From Kushneria pakistanensis (GTDB taxonomy: Bacteria > Pseudomonadota > Gammaproteobacteria > Pseudomonadales > Halomonadaceae): DNA of 64,000 bases. Position numbers and translations under genes: made by a program. The first letter of the stretch is position 1. Each line of letters begins with the position of its first letter. Below, one piece after another: positions 9,301 to 17,866 of this stretch. Location of the stretch: contig NZ_BMZM01000003.1 of assembly GCF_014652795.1 (NCBI RefSeq), positions 310,001 through 374,000 on the forward strand, in the 5' to 3' direction. Below the pieces are notes generated by a model. That model saw nothing but the letters and a program-made list of their open reading frames with translations, was not told where the DNA came from and searched no databases.

Positions 9301-11018
9301 GAAGACTCCCGGTTATCGGTTGCGGAGGTGACACCGAGCAGGCGCAACTGCAGATGCTGACCGCGATGTGAGCTTACGGTGACCTGCAGGGCGTCAGGCT
9401 TGCGCGTCAACGTCATGACCGCGCGATCACCGGGTAACAGCGGGGTGGGAAAGCGTACCCGGCGCATGTCCCGCCACTGATCGCGGGCATCGAAAAGGCG
9501 TTCGGCCTGCTGGCGGGCCCAGTGAATCAGGGCAATGCCGGGCACGATCGGACGCCCGGGGAAATGACCTTCCAGCGCCGCCAGCCGCTCGGGGATCTCA
9601 AGCGTGACCCGGTGCTGGTCGGGTTCCGGCGACTCGATATCCAGCCAGCGTGGCTGGCGTCGGTCATCAAGATCGTCAAAGAGATGGCGCGCCATGGCCC
9701 GGGTCAGCTTGCCCTGGGCGTTGACCGGCAGCTGTTGCACGAAGCGCCAGAAGCGCGGCAGCACCACGGGTTCAAAGGCGCCGGCCAGATGCTGTCGCAG
9801 GGCGCTGATGAGCGCTCGGCGCGTATCGTGATCATGGGCAATGCTGTCCGGCACCATGGCGATGACCGCCCCGATGCGTCCGCCCGAGTGATCGATGGTC
9901 AGGCAGCGAGCTGCCAGCACACCCGGGAAGGCCTCGAGGTGATGGGCCAGGCCCTCAAGAGAAACGCGCTTGCCGCCCACCTTGACGATGCGATCGGCAC
10001 GCCCATGCAGGGTGAAGCGCACAGGGTGATCGCTGATCAGACGAATGTGATCGGCCTGCTCATGCCAGCACTCGGGTTCGGGAAGACGTGCCGAGCGCAG
10101 CAGGGTGCGCTCACCGTCGCAGCGAAGTCTGACATCATCGAGTGCCTGCCAGGTCGTGTCCTGACAGGGCCGGCGCCAGGCGATGGCGCCGCTTTCCGAG
10201 CTGCCATAGATCTCGATGAGCTCACTGCCCAGCACGGCTTCGGCCTGTGCGGCAGCCTCATCGGTCAGCGGTGCGGCGGCGCTGAAAATGCGTGCGGGGC
10301 CACGGTCGGGCATGCCGATCGAGCTGCCGGGCAGGCGGGAGAGCTGCGGTGGGGCGCTGATCAGGGCGCTGACCGGCACACGGGTGAGCCATTCGGCCAG
10401 TGTCTCGGGCCAGGTCACGATCTCAAGGCCAAAGGGATGTGAGGTCGCAAGGGCCCTCAAAAGCCCGACGGTGAGCCCCCAGGTATGCTGATGGCTGACC
10501 TGACTGACCACGACACCCTCTGCCAGCGGCCAGTGTCGCTCAAAGGCGGCAACTTCTGCCTCCAGCTGGCCCAGAGTGCGAAAGATAGGGGTCGGTTCCC
10601 CGCTGGAGCCGGAGGTAAAAAGCACCACGGCGCTTTGATCCGGTGACAGCGTTGATGCAAGCGTGTTGTTGGTAACCGGCAGTGGTGCCGGCGGGGCATC
10701 CGGCAGCTCGCCCAGCAGGATCAGATCCCGCTGGCGCAGCTGCGTCACGGTCTCGGGCAGATTGTCACCGGGCAGCCAGACCCGGTGACCGGCGTGCCAC
10801 AGGCCGAGCAGGGCGGCGGTAAACCGCCAGGGATTACTGTCATAAAGCGCCACATCCCGGCCAGCCGGCAGAGATGTATTTGCCCAGGCCGTGATGGCCT
10901 GACACAGCTCTCCCCGCGTGCGAGCCTGTTGGCCCGAGCAGGCCACAATGTCGGTGGCATCACCCTCAAGCCAGGGACAGTTGATCAGCGAGGGTCTGGT
11001 ATCACCGGAAGGAGTCAT
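9297..11018 (-). CDS. AMP-dependent ligase fused to hotdog dehydratase (ApeH-ApeI fusion)
   Basis: The ATG at 11018, overlapping the upstream stop as ATGA, gives 573 residues. The first 450 or so are an ANL adenylating domain with the phosphate-binding loop LFTSGSSGEPTPI (133-145), EIYGSSESG, and the C-terminal hinge/lysine region ending NAQGKLTRAMAR. From about residue 470 a second domain with GHFPGRPIVPGIALIHWA is a FabA/FabZ-like hotdog dehydratase. In an aryl polyene pathway the ligase activates the aryl starter (4-hydroxybenzoate type) for loading on ACP, and the dehydratase works in elongation. ApeH and ApeI are often separate genes, so a single chain is notable. A longer frame from 11060 is less likely. 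Confidence 0.87.
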   Translation of the reverse strand: MTPSGDTRPSLINCPWLEGDATDIVACSGQQARTRGELCQAITAWANTSLPAGRDVALYDSNPWRFTAALLGLWHAGHRVWLPGDNLPETVTQLRQRDLILLGELPDAPPAPLPVTNNTLASTLSPDQSAVVLFTSGSSGEPTPIFRTLGQLEAEVAAFERHWPLAEGVVVSQVSHQHTWGLTVGLLRALATSHPFGLEIVTWPETLAEWLTRVPVSALISAPPQLSRLPGSSIGMPDRGPARIFSAAAPLTDEAAAQAEAVLGSELIEIYGSSESGAIAWRRPCQDTTWQALDDVRLRCDGERTLLRSARLPEPECWHEQADHIRLISDHPVRFTLHGRADRIVKVGGKRVSLEGLAHHLEAFPGVLAARCLTIDHSGGRIGAVIAMVPDSIAHDHDTRRALISALRQHLAGAFEPVVLPRFWRFVQQLPVNAQGKLTRAMARHLFDDLDDRRQPRWLDIESPEPDQHRVTLEIPERLAALEGHFPGRPIVPGIALIHWARQQAERLFDARDQWRDMRRVRFPTPLLPGDRAVMTLTRKPDALQVTVSSHRGQHLQLRLLGVTSATDNRESS

Positions 11019-11578
11019 GGCTTCACCGTGCTGCGTCGAACATGCTGGCGCACCAGCCATTCACCCACCATCAAAAGCGCTGCCAGCCCATAGCTGATGG
11101 CGCCGGCCCAGACCTGCCATACGTGCAGGGGGGCCCAGAGTGCGAGCACCAGTGCGACCAGCGCATTGAGGCCCATGAAAATGCCCCACACCCAGGTGAC
11201 CCGGCGGGTATAGCGCACGCCGCTGGGCGGCAGATCGGGCTCCGAGAGACGTGCCAGGCGCTCGACCAGCGGCGTAGTGCGCAGACTGCCCAGAAAGAGC
11301 AGCGCCAGCGATACGTTGACGATGACTGGATATAGACGTACACCCAGCTCCGCCTGCCCACTGACCAGCAGCACCATCAGCGTTGCCAGCACCAGAGCCC
11401 AGCGGATGCGATGCTCACCTGCCAGCCAGTGGGCGCCTGCCAGCACCATGAAGGTCAGCAGCAGGGCGTGAATGCCCCACAGTGGCAACACGATCCACAG
11501 GGCAGCCGGAAACAGCACCATCGAAAGCGGGGATGACCAGTGGCGTGGGCCGGGACGGGGGACAGGCATGGCTCCCAT
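11015..11578 (-). CDS. COG4648-type membrane protein (ApeG-like)
   Basis: A 187-residue integral membrane protein with about five or six hydrophobic helices and the cytoplasmic patch VRYTRRVTWVWGIFMGLNAL. This family is a regular member of aryl polyene clusters, between the carrier protein and the AMP-ligase; its biochemical role is unknown. I chose the ATG at 11578 because GAGGTG lies 6 nt upstream. An in-frame GTG at 11584 lacks a ribosome site. It follows the ACP by 7 nt and overlaps the ligase by 4 nt. Confidence 0.8.
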   Translation of the reverse strand: MGAMPVPRPGPRHWSSPLSMVLFPAALWIVLPLWGIHALLLTFMVLAGAHWLAGEHRIRWALVLATLMVLLVSGQAELGVRLYPVIVNVSLALLFLGSLRTTPLVERLARLSEPDLPPSGVRYTRRVTWVWGIFMGLNALVALVLALWAPLHVWQVWAGAISYGLAALLMVGEWLVRQHVRRSTVKP

Positions 11579-11585
11579 CAGCACC

Positions 11586-11861
11586 TCAGTCGCTGCGGCG
11601 CTCGGCGACCAGCATGCTGAGCTTTCTCAGGCTGGCAAAATGTTCCCGGTTTTCCTCGGCGTCGCTGTCCAGGCGGATGCCGTAGCGCTTTTGCAGCGCC
11701 AGACCCAGCTCCAGTGCATCGATGGAATCAAGCCCCAGCCCCTCGCCAAACAGGTATGCCTCGGGGTCGATATCGTCAGCCGTAATATCTTCAAGCTCCA
11801 GCGCTTCGATAATCATGTTGGCGACATCGCGTTCAAGTTCGCTCAGTGATGTATCGGCCAT
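11586..11861 (-). CDS. Acyl carrier protein (ApeE/ApeF-like)
   Basis: The ATG at 11861 gives a 91-residue acidic helical protein with the phosphopantetheine attachment motif GLDSIDALEL, modified serine Ser46. It would tether the aryl starter and the growing polyene. Aryl polyene clusters usually have two such carriers (ApeE and ApeF); I find only this one. A longer frame from 11936 adds an unrelated N-terminus and is unlikely. The 116-nt gap upstream is too short for a second carrier gene. Confidence 0.88.
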   Translation of the reverse strand: MADTSLSELERDVANMIIEALELEDITADDIDPEAYLFGEGLGLDSIDALELGLALQKRYGIRLDSDAEENREHFASLRKLSMLVAERRSD

Positions 11862-11977
11862 GTCGTGTTCTCCAGAGTCCTTGTTGTCGTGCCATGACAG
11901 ACGCATCCGCCGCAGGATGATCGTCTGCCACGGCATGTTCGGGCGGCATATGATGCCAGAACCGGGCGCCTTTGGGG
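11862..11977. other. Gap in the APE operon where ApeD would be expected
   Basis: This 116-nt spacer is the widest gap inside an otherwise tightly coupled operon. I see no carrier protein, acyltransferase fragment or hairpin in it that I can support. It could be the scar of a lost gene, but that is only inferred from comparison with other aryl polyene operons. Confidence 0.35.
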
Positions 11978-12730
11978 CTATTCGCCAGGCGTCGTGTGTG
12001 TCTCGCCAACGGCCTGCCAGCGCAGGGCCGGGGCACGCGTGATCAGATCACACCGGCCCATCAGCCAGTCCGTCAGCAGCGGTGGGGTCACGATTTTTGC
12101 CTGATCACCGGCGGTGTCGATGGCATGGGCCTGCAGGCGCACGGCGTCAGGGGCCGGTGACAGCGACAGTGTCATCAAGAGGGCGGACGGGTTCTGCGGC
12201 GCCTGCGTCTGGATGCGATAGCGCTCGGGAACCGGCGAGTCGGTCAGCACCAGCAACACGCTTTCGCATCCATCAGACAGATAGCCACGGGCTTCACTCA
12301 GCAGCGCCTCGAATTCTTCACCGGCGGCGGCCAGGGCGGCCATCGAGGCGTGATTATCAAAGGCGATCGAGTAGACGCCGAGCACGGCGTTGTGTACCGA
12401 CAGGCCAAATCGGGCCGGCGAGAGTGGCTCGCCCTCAAACAGGGTATCAAGCATGTCCAGCGGGCGATGGCCGTCACCGTGGCGTGAGGCATGCAGCACG
12501 GGCATGCCCGGATGTTCATGGGCCCCCATCTCGCCCAGAAGCGTACATACGGCGCGCCCCAGCGGGGTCAGGCGCCGGCGCAGCATGGCCGGCACGCTGG
12601 CAGCGGGCGGCTTTTCATCGGTGATGACACAGGCAGGCATGTGCTCACCGGCCCGTTCGGGAAGCCAGGCGCACCAGCGGTGAAGGTAGAGCGTGGATAG
12701 TGCTGTATCGGCATGGGATGAGCAGTCCAT
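11978..12730 (-). CDS. Beta-ketoacyl synthase-like chain length factor (ApeC-like)
   Basis: A 250-residue protein resembling the N-terminal ketosynthase-like domain that partners FabF-type enzymes in aryl polyene clusters. It has LPLGRAVCTLL-like text, the helix FGLSVHNAVLGVYSIA and the region FEALLSEARGYL, but no condensing Cys-His-His set. By analogy it pairs with a catalytic ketosynthase as a chain length factor. The start has GGGAGG 7 nt upstream and is the first gene of the operon. The next gene is 116 nt away, where other clusters place an acyltransferase (ApeD) that is not found here. Confidence 0.82.
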   Translation of the reverse strand: MDCSSHADTALSTLYLHRWCAWLPERAGEHMPACVITDEKPPAASVPAMLRRRLTPLGRAVCTLLGEMGAHEHPGMPVLHASRHGDGHRPLDMLDTLFEGEPLSPARFGLSVHNAVLGVYSIAFDNHASMAALAAAGEEFEALLSEARGYLSDGCESVLLVLTDSPVPERYRIQTQAPQNPSALLMTLSLSPAPDAVRLQAHAIDTAGDQAKIVTPPLLTDWLMGRCDLITRAPALRWQAVGETHTTPGE

Positions 12731-12926
12731 GCGGGCCTCCCGAAAAGTGACATCTGATTGTAATCGGCAGGCATGAATTCATAAACCTGGAGTATGACAA
12801 ACATTTCAGGTGATCATTGTGACTATCCCTGGCCCATGACCGCCACAATGGCATGGCAGCACATGTCCAAAACGGGTGTGATGATTCCCTGATTCAGGCC
12901 TGATACGGCTTTAGACGGAGTTTTGA

Positions 12927-14582
12927 ATGTCGCTTTCCACAGACGACCGCAATCGCCGACGCTTCATGCGTCGCGCCCTGGCCCTGCTGCCTGTTGCCGG
13001 CATGGCGGGCACCCTGACAGTCTCGGGGCAGGCCCGGGCCAGTGAGTCACGCGAGCGGTCTGATGCGCTCGACATGACGGCCCGCAACAATATTCTTTAC
13101 TGGGGCGCTGACCCCAGTGGCCAGCGTGACAGTGCGCCGGCATTTATTCGTGCCGCGCGTTCCAGCATCGTCAACAGCCTTTACGTGCCCCCGGGGCGCT
13201 ATGCGATCGGCCAGACCGTCGATCTCAAGGGCAAGAATCTCATTGGACCCGGGCGGCAGCGTTTCAGAAACGAGGGCAATGCCCTGCTGATGCCGTTTCA
13301 CTCTTTGGGTGAGGGGGTCATGTTCACCGGCCATGGTCCGGTCGTGCGTGACCTCAACTTTGCCAGCGGTCGCAAGAAGGGCCGCTGGAACGGGACCTAT
13401 ATCGAGGGGCCCGGTTACAACACCGTGATCGAAAATGTCCACTTCGCCTCGGGCGGTTTCGGCATTCACGTGCGTGGCATCATGGTCAACTACAACCTGC
13501 TGCGCTGCACCTTTATCGGCATGGGGGTGGGTGTACAGGTAGACGATGAAAAGGGTAACAATTCCACCACGGCGCGCTTTGTCGGCAATGAATTCAACTA
13601 CTCCGATAATGGCATCATCTTCGAGAAAAATGTCTATGGTGCGACCTTTCAGGACAATATCTTCGAGGCCATGAAGGGTGACGCCATTCGGGCCCGGCTG
13701 ATCTATCGTTCCAGCTTTATCGGCAACTGGTGGGAGGGCCGCAACAAGGGCAAGGCGCCATGGCCGTGCGTGCGAACCACCGAAAGTCAGCAGTTCATGA
13801 ACTGCTTTGCCTCATCCAATACCTGCGTTTATGGCTGGACCAACGTCTTCAAGGATGACTCGCACAGCGGTGGCATGGGTGGCGTATCGCTGGACGGTGG
13901 CGAAGTCCTGGTCCGCAATTCCACCGGCAATGCGCTGCGCCTGTCGCCGAGCTCGATACGCGCCGAGGCCGATGCCTGGAAGGAAGCCACGCCGCTGGTG
14001 ATTCAGTCGAGCCATTCTGACAAGACCCGTCAGACCAATCCGATTGTCTTTCGTCACAGTGGTCCCGAGGGCGATGTGGTGTTTGATACCGACCGGGACA
14101 CCAAAAACAAGGGCGTGTGGGATGGCGCCCTGCGCTTCGCCTCCCAGATCGATGGCGATGACAGGCTTTTGTATGACGACTACCGCGTCAATCGCGGCCG
14201 TCCCGGCGTGATCGGTGAGACGTCACTGATAGACAAGAAGGGCACGGTGCGCCATGCCCTGACCGGTATCTCTCAGTTCGTCAAATGGCGCAAAAGCGGT
14301 GACGGGCCGGGCTGTGACTTTTTCAGCCGCTGCGAGGCCGTCGACAAGGGCCAGGTAGAGTTTTCCTTCCCCGATGGTGAGGTGGAGCTGCGTGATCCGA
14401 TCATTACGGTCACGGTAGAGGATGCCGGCATCGTTCATGACGGTATCGAGTACCTGGCGGCCTATTCCGGCTCGAGTAAATATCAGGCCTGGAAAGGCTT
14501 TCGCGTCCGCTTTGTCGAGCGCAAGAGCGGCCAGCCGACATTGCCTGAAAGCTTTAGCCTGTCGATCTTCCACCCACGCTGA
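12927..14582 (+). CDS. Tat-exported right-handed beta-helix (pectate-lyase-like) protein
   Basis: A 551-residue protein with a twin-arginine signal: NRRRFMRR at about 9-16, then a hydrophobic segment and GQARA before a likely cleavage near residue 38. The mature start, YWGADPSGQRDSAPAFIRAA, matches the opening of the pectate_lyase_3 superfamily. Irregular beta-helix rungs such as GFGIHVRGIM and NNSTTARFVGNEFNYSDNGIIFEKNVYG follow. Such folds include polysaccharide lyases, hydrolases and epimerases; I recognise no catalytic set, so the substrate is unknown. It starts 197 nt from the pigment operon, on the opposite strand, and may share its control region. It ends 22 nt before the convergent phnE. 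Confidence 0.72.
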   Translation: MSLSTDDRNRRRFMRRALALLPVAGMAGTLTVSGQARASESRERSDALDMTARNNILYWGADPSGQRDSAPAFIRAARSSIVNSLYVPPGRYAIGQTVDLKGKNLIGPGRQRFRNEGNALLMPFHSLGEGVMFTGHGPVVRDLNFASGRKKGRWNGTYIEGPGYNTVIENVHFASGGFGIHVRGIMVNYNLLRCTFIGMGVGVQVDDEKGNNSTTARFVGNEFNYSDNGIIFEKNVYGATFQDNIFEAMKGDAIRARLIYRSSFIGNWWEGRNKGKAPWPCVRTTESQQFMNCFASSNTCVYGWTNVFKDDSHSGGMGGVSLDGGEVLVRNSTGNALRLSPSSIRAEADAWKEATPLVIQSSHSDKTRQTNPIVFRHSGPEGDVVFDTDRDTKNKGVWDGALRFASQIDGDDRLLYDDYRVNRGRPGVIGETSLIDKKGTVRHALTGISQFVKWRKSGDGPGCDFFSRCEAVDKGQVEFSFPDGEVELRDPIITVTVEDAGIVHDGIEYLAAYSGSSKYQAWKGFRVRFVERKSGQPTLPESFSLSIFHPR

Positions 14583-14604
14583 GTGCGAGACCTGCCCGGC
14601 AGCG

Positions 14605-16143
14605 TCAGACGCTGTCACCTACCGGCGCCGGGCGGGGCTGCCTTTGAGGCTCGGGCAGGGCGTCCGGGCGCAGGCGTCGTGACAGCACATCCACCCCCAT
14701 GTTGATCACGGCTGTCACCATCAAAAGTGCCACGGCCTGATCAAACATCAGGTACTCGAAACTTGAATCGATGTGAAAGCCCAGCGTGACCACGCCCAGC
14801 ATGCCCAGAAGCGCGGTCTCGCGCATGATGACCTCGGCACGATAGAACAACAGCGCCAGAATGCCCGGGTAGACGCGTGGCAGCAGCTCATGGCTATAAA
14901 GATTGATTCCCCGGATGCCGGGTAGCCCTGGTCTTGTCTCATCGGCGTGACGCGCGGCCAGAAAGGCAATCAGGGCGCCATTGTGCAGGGACAGGGCAAT
15001 CCATGCCGGCAGCAGCGATGGGCCGGTCAGCAGCAGCAGGATAAACGCCAGCAACAGCTCCGGTGTCGAGCGCATGATAATCAGCGTGCCACGACCCATG
15101 GCGCGTGTGGCGCGATTGCCAAAATGGCGGCTGACCAGCGGCCATGCCAGCAGCGCTACCATCAGCGAGCCCACGGTGCTCATTAGCCCCAGCAGCAGGG
15201 TGTTGCCAATGGCAGGCAGCAGATTCGGCAGATGGGCAAACCACCCGGGCAGCGCGGCAATATCGCCGCTCAAAAGCGGCTGGGGCCAGATGTCATGATT
15301 TAAAAACTGCCACAACAGCGTTGGATTGACGCTGGGCCAGGGGCCGAGCAGAAACGCCGTTCCCAGCATCCAAGGCAGCAGCAGGCGGCGATGCGCCCAC
15401 CAGGGCAGCAGGGCAATCAACAGGTAAAAGGCCCATAGCAGGGCACCGCCTTCATGGTAGCGCCCCTGTCGAAAGGCACTTTCCAGATAGTAGCCAAGCG
15501 TTGGCAGGCCCACGAATCCCAGCAGTACGCTGGCGCGCAGGGCGCACTCAAAGCGATAGCGCGTATAGCCCGACAGGCGCTGCCAGGCCAGCGGCAGCTC
15601 CGTATAAATAAAGCGTGACAGCCGGTCGGTGTGCGGCGAGAGCATGTGGGCAGGACGGCGATCGATCTGAGCCAGAATTTCGGCATAGACCTTGGCGAAA
15701 GTGGCGGCATAGGGCAGGGCAATGGCGGCCAGTGCCGTGATCGCGGAAAGTCCGAAGACCTGCAGAAACAGCAGTGCCCAGAAGAGCTCGTGAATGGCAC
15801 GCACAAAGGCGCACAGGGTGCGTACCAGCCGTGAGCGCATGAATATCAGCGCCAGCGGAAACCCGAGCACCATGCCCAGCGCCACGCCCCACAAGGCAAA
15901 GGTGACGGTCAGCAACAGGGCCCGCAGGGGCGATTCAGTCGCCGTCACATCCGGCAGGAGCATCCCCTTGAGCATGCGTCCCAGCTCGTGCCATGGGTCA
16001 TGCGTGGTAATCGATAGATCTGCCCAGGGCAACAGTCCCAGTGTGATCACCACCATCGCCACGGTCAGGCGCAGCAGTCTGGCCCCCATGTTCTCGCCAC
16101 GAAGCCAGCTGAACCAGCCGGCGGGGGTGTCAGTCCGGGGCAT
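14605..16143 (-). CDS. phnE: Phosphonate/phosphite-type ABC transporter permease, tandem domains (PhnE-like)
   Basis: About 512 residues from the ATG at 16143; the upstream TTG at 16155 is less likely. Two permease halves are visible, each with a coupling-loop region: LAAIALPYAATFAKVYAEIL in the first and LIAFLAARHADETRPGLPGI in the second, with a dozen or so hydrophobic helices overall. Duplicated PhnE proteins of this length are known in Pseudomonas-type phosphonate/phosphite importers. It overlaps the ATPase gene by 14 nt and is the last gene of phnD-phnC-phnE. No C-P lyase or phosphite dehydrogenase gene accompanies it. Confidence 0.83.
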   Translation of the reverse strand: MPRTDTPAGWFSWLRGENMGARLLRLTVAMVVITLGLLPWADLSITTHDPWHELGRMLKGMLLPDVTATESPLRALLLTVTFALWGVALGMVLGFPLALIFMRSRLVRTLCAFVRAIHELFWALLFLQVFGLSAITALAAIALPYAATFAKVYAEILAQIDRRPAHMLSPHTDRLSRFIYTELPLAWQRLSGYTRYRFECALRASVLLGFVGLPTLGYYLESAFRQGRYHEGGALLWAFYLLIALLPWWAHRRLLLPWMLGTAFLLGPWPSVNPTLLWQFLNHDIWPQPLLSGDIAALPGWFAHLPNLLPAIGNTLLLGLMSTVGSLMVALLAWPLVSRHFGNRATRAMGRGTLIIMRSTPELLLAFILLLLTGPSLLPAWIALSLHNGALIAFLAARHADETRPGLPGIRGINLYSHELLPRVYPGILALLFYRAEVIMRETALLGMLGVVTLGFHIDSSFEYLMFDQAVALLMVTAVINMGVDVLSRRLRPDALPEPQRQPRPAPVGDSV

Positions 16144-16825
16144 AAAGCACGTCAAGATCGTTGGGGGTCAGTTCGTGAGCGGGCGCGTCAATGATGATGC
16201 GTCCGTCATCCAGACCGATGATGCGATCAAAGTGCGCCAGTGCCAGCTCACGCTGATGCAGGGCCACCACGCAGGTGTGATGACGTTCATTGATCAGTTC
16301 GAGCAGTCGGGCGCCCTGGCGTGGGTCCACACTGGCCACCGGCTCATCACCAATGAAAACGGGGCGTTTTTGATAGAGCGCTCGCGCGATCGCCACGCGC
16401 TGTTGCTGGCCGCCGGAGAGCTGATCGACCTGGCGACGCAGGAGACCGTCAAGCCCGAGGGTCTCGGCCAGCGCGCTGATCTCCTGCCAGCAGGCCCGGT
16501 TGGGACGCAGCAGATTGATCAGATTCTGCCAGCGTGAAAAATGGGCCAGCCGGCCCATGTAAATGTTGTGATAGGCCGAAAGCACAGGCACCAGCGCATT
16601 GGCCTGCGGACACCAGGCACCCTGATCGCCCAGCTGAGCGCGCAGGGCGTCCAGCAGGGTTGATTTTCCCACACCGCTGCGCCCCAGCAGGGCGATGCGC
16701 TCGCCCTGTGAGATGCGCAGTGTCAGATCGGGAAAGACAATGTGATGGTCATGACCCAGACGGGCATGGTCGAACCCTGCAAGCATGGCAGGGGTGCCGG
16801 GTTCGACAGTAGCAGTTTCCAGCAT
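16130..16825 (-). CDS. phnC: Phosphonate/phosphite-type ABC transporter ATPase (PhnC-like)
   Basis: The ATG at 16825, 4 nt after the binding-protein stop, gives 231 residues. Motifs are in order: Walker A GRSGVGKST (about 48-56), Q-loop WCPQANAL, signature LSGGQQQR, Walker B with GDEPVASVD, and the switch His in VVALHQREL. It should drive import through the neighbouring two-domain permease. The usual extension into the upstream gene is a frame artefact. Confidence 0.87.
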   Translation of the reverse strand: MLETATVEPGTPAMLAGFDHARLGHDHHIVFPDLTLRISQGERIALLGRSGVGKSTLLDALRAQLGDQGAWCPQANALVPVLSAYHNIYMGRLAHFSRWQNLINLLRPNRACWQEISALAETLGLDGLLRRQVDQLSGGQQQRVAIARALYQKRPVFIGDEPVASVDPRQGARLLELINERHHTCVVALHQRELALAHFDRIIGLDDGRIIIDAPAHELTPNDLDVLYAPD

Positions 16826-16829
16826 GGCC

Positions 16830-17681
16830 TTATCGCAGCAGCCCCAGCTCCTGGCCAACCTTCTCGATGGGTGCATAGTCCTCATTGGTCGCCGGAATGA
16901 AGCCCTCACGCGGGAAGCTGGCCAGCAGATCAGGGTCGGTCATGTCCAGCAGCGCTTTTTGCACGTGTGCCGTGGCGTTATCGCCATAGTGATCATCCAC
17001 ATCTCCGCGAATGGTCCACTGATAGTCCGGATAGGCCGGTGTTGACCAGATCACGTGTACCTTGTCGGTATCCACACGCCCATCGGCGACCGCAGCGTCC
17101 CAGACCGTGTAATTGAGCGCGCCGATATCAAAGGCGCCCGACTCGACCAGTGCCATGGTGCGGGTATGATCGCCCGAGTAACCCACCCGGGAGAACACGT
17201 CGTCAGGCGCCTCGTTGAAACGCTCACGCAGATAGTAGTCGGGCATCAGGCGGCCGGAAGTGGAAGTCTTGGCACCGAAGGTAAAGGTCTTGCCCTTCAG
17301 GGCATCCGGTAGTTCTGACTGATCCGTTTCCAGCCCTGTATTGGCATTGGCGATGAAATAGGTCTTGAATTGGGCATCCTCGCGGCCCTGAGCAATCGCT
17401 TTGGAGCCGGGCACGATCTGACGTGCCTGTACACCGGTCAGGCCGCCAAACCAGGCCAGCTGAACCTGGTCGTTGCGAAAGGCACTGACGGCGGCCGCAT
17501 AGGATTTGACCGGAACGTACTCGACGTCCAGACCCGTTTTCTCGGAAAGATAGTCGGCGACCTTGTCAAAACGCTCGACCAGCCTTGCTTCATCCTCATC
17601 GGGAATGGCGGTAAAACGGAAGGTGTCGGCGAGCGCCGTGGTGCTGAACATGACAAGGGAGAGGGCAACGAGCCTGCGCAT
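16830..17681 (-). CDS. phnD: Phosphate/phosphite/phosphonate ABC transporter periplasmic binding protein (PhnD-like)
   Basis: 283 residues beginning with a Sec signal peptide (MRRLVALSLVMFSTTALA) and then FRFTAIPDEDEARL, the usual PhnD opening. The segments VQLAWFGGLTGVQAR and TFGAKTSTSGRLMPDYYL, which line the oxyanion-binding site in this family, are present. It would capture a phosphonate or phosphite in the periplasm. GAGGAG precedes the ATG. It is the first gene of a three-gene importer operon; the actual ligand cannot be told from sequence. Confidence 0.88.
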   Translation of the reverse strand: MRRLVALSLVMFSTTALADTFRFTAIPDEDEARLVERFDKVADYLSEKTGLDVEYVPVKSYAAAVSAFRNDQVQLAWFGGLTGVQARQIVPGSKAIAQGREDAQFKTYFIANANTGLETDQSELPDALKGKTFTFGAKTSTSGRLMPDYYLRERFNEAPDDVFSRVGYSGDHTRTMALVESGAFDIGALNYTVWDAAVADGRVDTDKVHVIWSTPAYPDYQWTIRGDVDDHYGDNATAHVQKALLDMTDPDLLASFPREGFIPATNEDYAPIEKVGQELGLLR

Positions 17682-17782
17682 CGGGGAAACTCCTCAGAAG
17701 CGTCGAGTAGGGTTGAACGTGCATGCTAGCACGCGCTGGCGCCTATATACGTCGTCGCTGATGTTTTTATGTGTGCCTTCCG

Positions 17783-17808
17783 TTGTCTGGCGTGGATTCA
17801 CCAGACAA
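17783..17808. promoter_or_regulatory. Perfect 8-bp inverted repeat TTGTCTGG-N10-CCAGACAA
   Basis: The two arms at 17783-17790 and 17801-17808 are exact reverse complements around a 10-nt centre, about 100 nt upstream of the phnD start. It could be an operator for the phn operon or a second hairpin behind the sugar-porter terminator. CCAGACAA also occurs at 27508-27515 upstream of gap, and similar arms at 27419-27445. Confidence 0.4.
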
Positions 17809-17812
17809 TGGA

Positions 17813-17842
17813 AAACACAAAAAACCCCTCTCTGGAGAGGGG
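17813..17842 (-). terminator. Rho-independent terminator of the sugar porter gene
   Basis: A 7-bp stem CCCCTCT/AGAGGGG (17825-17831 with 17836-17842) with tetraloop CTGG is followed on the minus strand by TTTTTTTGTGTTTT. It lies 25 nt after the porter stop. Confidence 0.85.
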
Positions 17843-17866
17843 TCTTGTCAGGACAGACGGGGCCGA

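Noticed and set aside
9522-10442. 306-codon plus-strand frame
   Set aside because: It lies opposite the ligase-dehydratase gene, its translation resembles no protein I know and it has no ribosome site.
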